Positions 59,381 through 64,000 of a DNA stretch of 64,000 bases are shown here, in pieces. The notes below the pieces were generated by a model. The model did not search any database and was not told the DNA's origin. It saw only the letters and a list, made by a program, of their open reading frames with translations. A program made the position numbers and the translations under genes. The DNA is from DALYJJ01 sp031969915 (GTDB taxonomy: Bacteria; Acidobacteriota; Terriglobia; Bryobacterales; Bryobacteraceae), in the NCBI GenBank assembly GCA_031969915.1, contig DALYJJ010000003.1:1-64000 (forward strand). The letters run 5' to 3'. Numbering within the stretch: the first letter of the stretch is position 1; every line of letters begins with the position of its first letter.

Positions 59381-61633
59381 TCACTTCTTTTTAGTGCGGA
59401 TCCGGCTGACGGCGGGACCGCTCCCCGTATTATCCACGAGCAGGCGGTCGTCCCGCGCATACCAGGTGAGCACGCTGCCTCGCGTCTGGCCCTTCAGGCT
59501 GTCCACCAGCAACGGATTCCCGCCGCTCAAGATCGCCTTCTCTTCGGCCACGTAATACTCCGAGTGTTCCGCTGTGCCGCGGAACTGGCGGTCCTGCGTC
59601 CGCCGCACGATCACCACGCCGCCGTCCGTAAAGATCTTCTCCACGTTCCCGCCGCCGGCGTCCTTTTTCTGCGGGTCGGCCGGCGCCAGCCATGCACGCA
59701 TCTGCTCGCCGCTTACGTCCAGGGCGGGGCGAGCCAGCGTGACGCCGCCGGTGTAGTGTGCCAACCGGTCGGCATCGGTGTACACCATGCGGGACGCGCG
59801 GATCACGGTGAAGGCGGGCGCGGCGTTCGGACGCTTCGGGTCGGGCTTGTCGGAAAACTGACTGACCACGTTGCCGGCCGCGATCAACTGCTGGGCCTTC
59901 CGGTCAATGTCGATGCGCTCCGCTTCAATGCGGTTCGCTCCCTGCCACAACACGCTCTGGCCTTCGTAGCGAAGGAACTTGTTCTCGCCGGTGGAAACCA
60001 TCCTGGCGGCGCGAGCCTGCAGGGGTTCGTCGCCGGAGAGCATCCCCTGCCCGCTCTTCTTTTCCGGGGCTCGCACGGAGCTGACTTTTCCCGTCGCCGC
60101 GAAGTCGCCGTTCGATTGCTTCATCTCAATGCGCTCGGCGGTGACCGAACCGGTATCGTCCCATACGCGCGACCCGCCGCCGGTGAGCGTGATCAGATCC
60201 TTGGCGGGCTCCATCACGGCGCGCTCGGACTTGGCGTGCCGCGGACCCTCCTCATAGCGGAAGTCGCCCCATTGCTCGAGTTGCGCCAGGTCGCCGGTCT
60301 GCTGGTCGAAGGCCGCCGCCAGATCGTGGCTGAAGGTGAGCGACGGCGGGTCTCCCTTCTTCGCCGGCTCGGTCCGCGTGGCCACTTTCGAGGCGTGGAA
60401 GCTCTCCACCCGGTTTTCCTTCCCGTAAGCGACCGTGATCCGCTCGCCGTTCATGACCCGCCGCCGCTGTCCGGGCCGGTTGGGCAGGAACTCGACTTCG
60501 CCGGGACTGTGCGTAATCACTTTGTCGATCTCCTCGCCACCCGGCCGAAGGAACATCTCGATCGACTCGCTGCGCAGTATGCGGGTCTCCGCCGTCGGAC
60601 GGTTGGGTGCGGGCTTGGGCTTGTTTTCGATCACCGCGCTGTCCCGAGCCCAGGCGTTCCGCAGCGTGCTCTCTTCCTTGCCGCGCTCAAACAGCAGGTC
60701 GATCCGGCGGGCGGTAACGGTGGTGTCCGCGGCCGCGGCGGCAGACACCAGCCGGGCTTCGTTCTCGCCGTTGATCTCCTTCACCTGGCCCGCGTCGTCG
60801 AAGTTCATGCGGAGGTCCTTGGCGCCGAAAGCCACTTCGCGTGTGGGCAGTTTGTCGACGCCGCGGGCGTCCTTCGCTTCTACGGAATCCACCAGGCCGT
60901 CCTTCAGATTCACCAGCGAGTTCGCGGCATCCACGGTGAGCGCGCCGCGGCGGAACCGCGACCAAGGATAGAGGAGGATGTGGCTGTCGCGCTCCTTGTA
61001 GATCAACTCGCCGGCCTCGATGATCATCGGTTTCGCGGCGGGGTTCGACGTGCGCCAATTCACCTGAACGTCCTTCTTCAGGCGCAGCTCGGAGATCTTC
61101 GAGTCGTACGTGGCGCCCGTCGCTTTGCCGTCGCCGTGGTCGAACTCGAACGTCGTTTCGCGATCCGTGTCGACGGTGGCGGTCTGGCTGTTGAAGGTCA
61201 TTCCCGAGGAGCGGATGATCACTTTGCGCCGGGCCGGAGAACCGTCAGCCGGAAGTCCCTTGACGATCTCGACGGGCCCATCGGAGAACATCGTGCTGTC
61301 GCCCAGCCGAAACTCCGCGTGGGCGCTTTTCACCAGGTCGAACTGTTCCTTGCGGGCGTCGTAGATCCGGAGTTCGACGTCCTCCAGGTCGAACCTCGGC
61401 GGGTCCTGCACCTGTTTGAAGCGCTGCGCGCGCACCTCGACGCTGGCGCTTCCCCCGATGGTTTTGGACCACGACCACCCGGAGAGCGCGGACGCCGCGA
61501 TGTTTTCCGGAAGCGCGCCCGGCCGCGCCGGCGCTTCTTCCCGCCATCGTGCGCGTGCGATGTAGTAGGAGGAGCCGACGACGATCACGATGGCCGCGAT
61601 CGCGAACAGCACCAGCCATCGGAGTCCTCGCAT
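59381..61633 (-). CDS. Fused LptC-LptA-type LPS transport protein
   Basis: A 750-aa protein. Residues 5-27 are one transmembrane anchor (WLVLFAIAAIVIVVGSSYYIA). A long series of beta-jellyroll units follows: an LptC-like part (about 60-300, FDLEDVELRIYDARKEQFDL and MTFNSQTATVDTDRETTFEF) and several OstA/LptA repeats (LITLTGGGSRVWDDTGSVTAERIE, VLWQGANRIEAERIDIDRKAQQLIAAGNVVS). E. coli has separate 191-aa LptC and 185-aa LptA. A single chain could span much of the periplasm. Next to lptB in the expected order. Confidence 0.85.
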   Translation of the reverse strand: MRGLRWLVLFAIAAIVIVVGSSYYIARARWREEAPARPGALPENIAASALSGWSWSKTIGGSASVEVRAQRFKQVQDPPRFDLEDVELRIYDARKEQFDLVKSAHAEFRLGDSTMFSDGPVEIVKGLPADGSPARRKVIIRSSGMTFNSQTATVDTDRETTFEFDHGDGKATGATYDSKISELRLKKDVQVNWRTSNPAAKPMIIEAGELIYKERDSHILLYPWSRFRRGALTVDAANSLVNLKDGLVDSVEAKDARGVDKLPTREVAFGAKDLRMNFDDAGQVKEINGENEARLVSAAAAADTTVTARRIDLLFERGKEESTLRNAWARDSAVIENKPKPAPNRPTAETRILRSESIEMFLRPGGEEIDKVITHSPGEVEFLPNRPGQRRRVMNGERITVAYGKENRVESFHASKVATRTEPAKKGDPPSLTFSHDLAAAFDQQTGDLAQLEQWGDFRYEEGPRHAKSERAVMEPAKDLITLTGGGSRVWDDTGSVTAERIEMKQSNGDFAATGKVSSVRAPEKKSGQGMLSGDEPLQARAARMVSTGENKFLRYEGQSVLWQGANRIEAERIDIDRKAQQLIAAGNVVSQFSDKPDPKRPNAAPAFTVIRASRMVYTDADRLAHYTGGVTLARPALDVSGEQMRAWLAPADPQKKDAGGGNVEKIFTDGGVVIVRRTQDRQFRGTAEHSEYYVAEEKAILSGGNPLLVDSLKGQTRGSVLTWYARDDRLLVDNTGSGPAVSRIRTKKK

Positions 61634-61763
61634 GAGTCGCTCCTCTCAGGATAGCGGTTCCCGGCGGGCGTCCGCCGGCTCCGGTTCCGGTACTTTGGCC
61701 GATGCGCCAGGCCGCGCCCCTATGCTATAGATGTTCTTACCCCGTTAGAAAGCGAGGCATTCC

Positions 61764-62024
61764 ATGGCTTACGTGATAGCTGAACCCTGTATCGGAACCA
61801 AGGACACGGCGTGTGTCGACGCGTGCCCGGTGGATTGCATCCATCCGAAAAAGGACGATCCGAAGCACGAAGGCGAGGAGATGCTCTACATCGATCCCGT
61901 GGAGTGCATCGACTGCGGCGCCTGCGTTCCCGTGTGCCCCGTTTCCGCGATCTTCGCCCTCGACGACCTGCCCGAGAAGTGGGCTAGTTTCACCCAGCGC
62001 AACGCCGACTACTTCGGCCGGTGA
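61764..62024 (+). CDS. 7Fe/8Fe-type ferredoxin
   Basis: An 86-aa protein: CIGTKDTACVDACPVDCIHP (3Fe-4S or 4Fe-4S site) and CIDCGACVPVCPVSAIF (4Fe-4S site). The start MAYVIAEPC is typical of the seven-iron ferredoxin family (FdxA-like). Carries electrons in the cytosol. Monocistronic, convergent with the DinG gene. The 130-bp upstream region holds no clear signal that I can name. Confidence 0.93.
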   Translation: MAYVIAEPCIGTKDTACVDACPVDCIHPKKDDPKHEGEEMLYIDPVECIDCGACVPVCPVSAIFALDDLPEKWASFTQRNADYFGR

Positions 62025-62038
62025 CAGTCCCTCTTCGG

Positions 62039-63967
62039 CTACGTCCCAAAGAACGCCTCCACGTCGGCGATCTTCGTTGTGAATGAATAGTCGGGCAGGC
62101 TGTCGAAGAAGATCTGCCCGTATCGCTGCCGGGTGATCCGGTTGTCGAGCAGGACGAGCGCCCCGCGGTCCGAGCGGCTGCGGATCAGCCGTCCGAATCC
62201 CTGCTTGAGCGCGATGGCCGCCTGGGGGATCTGGTACTCGCGGAACGGCTGTCCCCCGGCCTCTTCAATCGCTCGAATGCGGGCGCCCACCACCGGGTCG
62301 CTCGGCACGGCGAACGGGAGCTTGTCGATAATCACGCAGCTCAAGCGCTCGCCAGGCACGTCCACACCCTGCCAGAACGAGGACGTCGCGAAGAGCACCG
62401 AATTCGGTGTTCCCAGGAATTCCTCGAGCAACGCGCGCCGCGGGCCCGTGCCCTGCAGCAAGGTCGGGAACTCCACTTCGAGCGAGATGCGGTCGTGCAT
62501 CATTCGCATCTGCTGGTAGCTGGTGAAGAGCACGAAGGCGCGGCCGCGAGAGGCGGTCAGCAGTCGCACCACTTCCTCCGCCGCCGCGCACACGAACGCC
62601 GGCGAACGGGGGTCGGGCAGTTGCTGCGGCACATAGAGAATCGCTTGCGCCCGATAGTCGAAGTGGCTCGGCACCACCAGCGACCGGGCGGAGGCGACTC
62701 CCAGGCGGTTCTGCACGAAGTCGAAATTGCCCGAGACGGCAAGCGTGGCCGAGGTCAGCACCACGGACTCCACCGAATCGAAGAGGCGCTCGCTGAGGAT
62801 CGACGACACGTCGATCGGCGTCGCCTGCAGGTAGCAGCCGCGGCCCCGGCGCTCCACCCAGTAGACGTGGCTCTTCTCGCTGCTCTCCAGGAAGAAGCGC
62901 AGGCGCTCTCCGATTTCGCGTGTCCGGCGAAAGAGCGGAACCGCTTCCTCCGGAGCGTCCTTGATCAACTGCAGATGCGAGCCCACCAGTTCCAGCAGCC
63001 CGTGGAAGTCCTGGTATGCCTCGCCGTTGGTATCCAGAAACGCGTCCTGGGACTGGAACCCAAAGCGGCCCTCGGTGAGCGGGAACAAACCGAAGAACCG
63101 CTCGCTCTGCTCCTCGAGCGCGGTCAGGGCGCGGTCGAGTTCGGCCGAACCGAATTTCTTCCGGCGGGCCAGCGAGGAGATATCCTGACACAGATCCTTG
63201 ACCTGTAAATTACTAACCGATGAACCAAAATACTGGCCGGCCACATCCTCCACTTCGTGGGCCTCGTCGAAGATCACCGCCGAGTACTCGGGAATGATGC
63301 CGCCGTAGTCCTCTTCCTTCACCGCGAGATCGGCGAAGAAGAGCGCGTGGTTGACGATGATGATGTCGCTTTCGATCGCGCGCCGGTGCATTTCCGTGAT
63401 GAAGCAGCGGTCGAACTGCTGGCATCGCTGGCCCGTGCAACGTTCGCGGCGCGCGTCGATCTTGCCCCACGCCGAGCTGACTTCAGGCAGCGTTCGGATC
63501 TCGGAGCGATCTCCTGTCTCCGTGGATTTCTCCCATTCGCGGATGATCTGAAAATCGGCCACCTCTTCCAGGCCGCTCAGCACGGGCTCTTTCTCGGCGT
63601 CGTAGATCTTCTGGCGGCACGCGAAATTCCCGCGCCCCTTCATGTAGCAGGCGCTGATCGGCCGGTCAAAATGCTGCTGGAGAAACGGCAGATCCTTGAA
63701 GAACAACTGCTCCTGCAGATTGAGCGTGCCCGTGGAGACGACCACCCGCTTGCCGCTCAGGATGGCCGGCACCAGGTAGGCCAGCGTCTTGCCGGTCCCC
63801 GTGCCCGCTTCCACCACCAGGTGCCGTTTCTCGGCGAGCGCCGCCTCCACGGCCTCGGCCATCTGCAATTGCCCGGGCCGGAATTCGTAATTCGGGTGCC
63901 ATTTCGACAGCAATCCGCGGCGCCCGAAGAAATGGCGGATGGTCAGGGATTTGGTGGTGGGCGTCAC
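62039..63967 (-). CDS. DinG/XPD-family DNA helicase with Fe-S cluster
   Basis: A 642-aa superfamily 2 helicase. Q-motif-like start NYEFRPGQLQMAEAVEAAL, Walker A VEAGTGTGKT, DEAH box VIFDEAHEVED, motif III TSATL and motif VI QGFGRLIRSRSDRG. Four cysteines, one in GNFACRQK and three in RERCTGQRCQQFDRC, fit the Fe-S cluster of XPD/DinG enzymes. It unwinds 5'-to-3' and is linked to DNA repair. The start at GTG 63967 is inferred. Confidence 0.93.
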   Translation of the reverse strand: MTPTTKSLTIRHFFGRRGLLSKWHPNYEFRPGQLQMAEAVEAALAEKRHLVVEAGTGTGKTLAYLVPAILSGKRVVVSTGTLNLQEQLFFKDLPFLQQHFDRPISACYMKGRGNFACRQKIYDAEKEPVLSGLEEVADFQIIREWEKSTETGDRSEIRTLPEVSSAWGKIDARRERCTGQRCQQFDRCFITEMHRRAIESDIIIVNHALFFADLAVKEEDYGGIIPEYSAVIFDEAHEVEDVAGQYFGSSVSNLQVKDLCQDISSLARRKKFGSAELDRALTALEEQSERFFGLFPLTEGRFGFQSQDAFLDTNGEAYQDFHGLLELVGSHLQLIKDAPEEAVPLFRRTREIGERLRFFLESSEKSHVYWVERRGRGCYLQATPIDVSSILSERLFDSVESVVLTSATLAVSGNFDFVQNRLGVASARSLVVPSHFDYRAQAILYVPQQLPDPRSPAFVCAAAEEVVRLLTASRGRAFVLFTSYQQMRMMHDRISLEVEFPTLLQGTGPRRALLEEFLGTPNSVLFATSSFWQGVDVPGERLSCVIIDKLPFAVPSDPVVGARIRAIEEAGGQPFREYQIPQAAIALKQGFGRLIRSRSDRGALVLLDNRITRQRYGQIFFDSLPDYSFTTKIADVEAFFGT

Positions 63968-64000
63968 GGACTTTTAGTATTGTAAGTTTGCCATGACGAC

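Noticed and set aside
63993..64000. ATG on the + strand at the right edge
   Set aside because: Only eight bases remain, too few to support a gene start, although a divergent gene from the helicase is plausible.
1..64000. CRISPR arrays, tRNA and rRNA genes, insertion sequences
   Set aside because: No regularly spaced repeats, cloverleaf-forming stretch with CCA end, rRNA-like sequence or transposase reading frame was recognised by eye.

Overview
The window is a chromosomal segment of a high-GC, outer-membrane-bearing bacterium. Several traits point to an acidobacterium, most likely the Bryobacterales/Solibacter group: a fused LptC-LptA protein, a BamA/TamA - SurA-like - TamB run, a small 'YTDPGSG' membrane protein, an unusual DapF homologue, and many small exported proteins of the kind seen in that phylum. 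The phylum call rests on remembered family resemblance and was not tested by a search. Genes are densely packed, with many 4-nt (ATGA/GTGA) stop-start overlaps. I see no rRNA, tRNA, CRISPR array, prophage or intact insertion sequence.

Layout. 1-3651 (-): outer-membrane assembly genes (TamB start, SurA-like chaperone, Omp85 protein). 3659-8298 (+): a ThiF/MoeB-like E1 enzyme, an unknown membrane protein, a long palindromic element, then cstA-ybdD-DUF3592. 8261-11079 (-): an NHL-repeat exported protein and two metallophosphoesterases. 11158-14426 (+): PfkB kinase, a GT39-like glycosyltransferase and a DapF homologue, all overlapping. 14435-28255: a sigma-54 response regulator, exported and hypothetical proteins, a TPR/zinc-finger pair, a GT4 glycosyltransferase, a degenerate diguanylate-cyclase response regulator, a second sigma-54 activator, RlpA, a tiny lysine/alanine-rich gene with its own promoter and terminator, and a MidA-type methyltransferase. 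28278-37221: NCS1 permease, Der GTPase (opposite strand), then an envelope operon (GT39 enzyme, Psd, PssA, Usg-like protein, LptE, DNA polymerase III delta). 37231-44131: rpsT, an isolated HEPN-domain gene of lower GC, an ECF sigma/anti-sigma pair, a GT4 glycosyltransferase and a HemQ-type coproheme decarboxylase. 44045-48768: an AlkP-superfamily/methyltransferase/small membrane protein cassette, then a MerR operator that drives a 14-cysteine metallothionein-like peptide and merR. 48806-54954: a dehydrogenase, PepSY and zinc-ribbon proteins, ruvAB, rsmE, and a CHAD gene interrupted by one in-frame amber codon. 55054-61633 (-): rapZ, hpf, rpoN, lptB and lptCA, the classical rpoN neighbourhood. 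61764-63967: a 7Fe ferredoxin and a DinG-type helicase.

How the genes work together. Much of the window serves the envelope: beta-barrel insertion, LPS export (lptE, lptB, lptCA), phosphatidylethanolamine synthesis (pssA, psd) and glycosyltransfer. RpoN is encoded here together with two sigma-54 activators. The most unusual points are the DapF homologue with both catalytic cysteines replaced by serine, the MerR/metallothionein-like locus, the orphan HEPN gene, the amber-split CHAD gene, the 23-codon histone-H1-like gene and the 81-bp palindrome.
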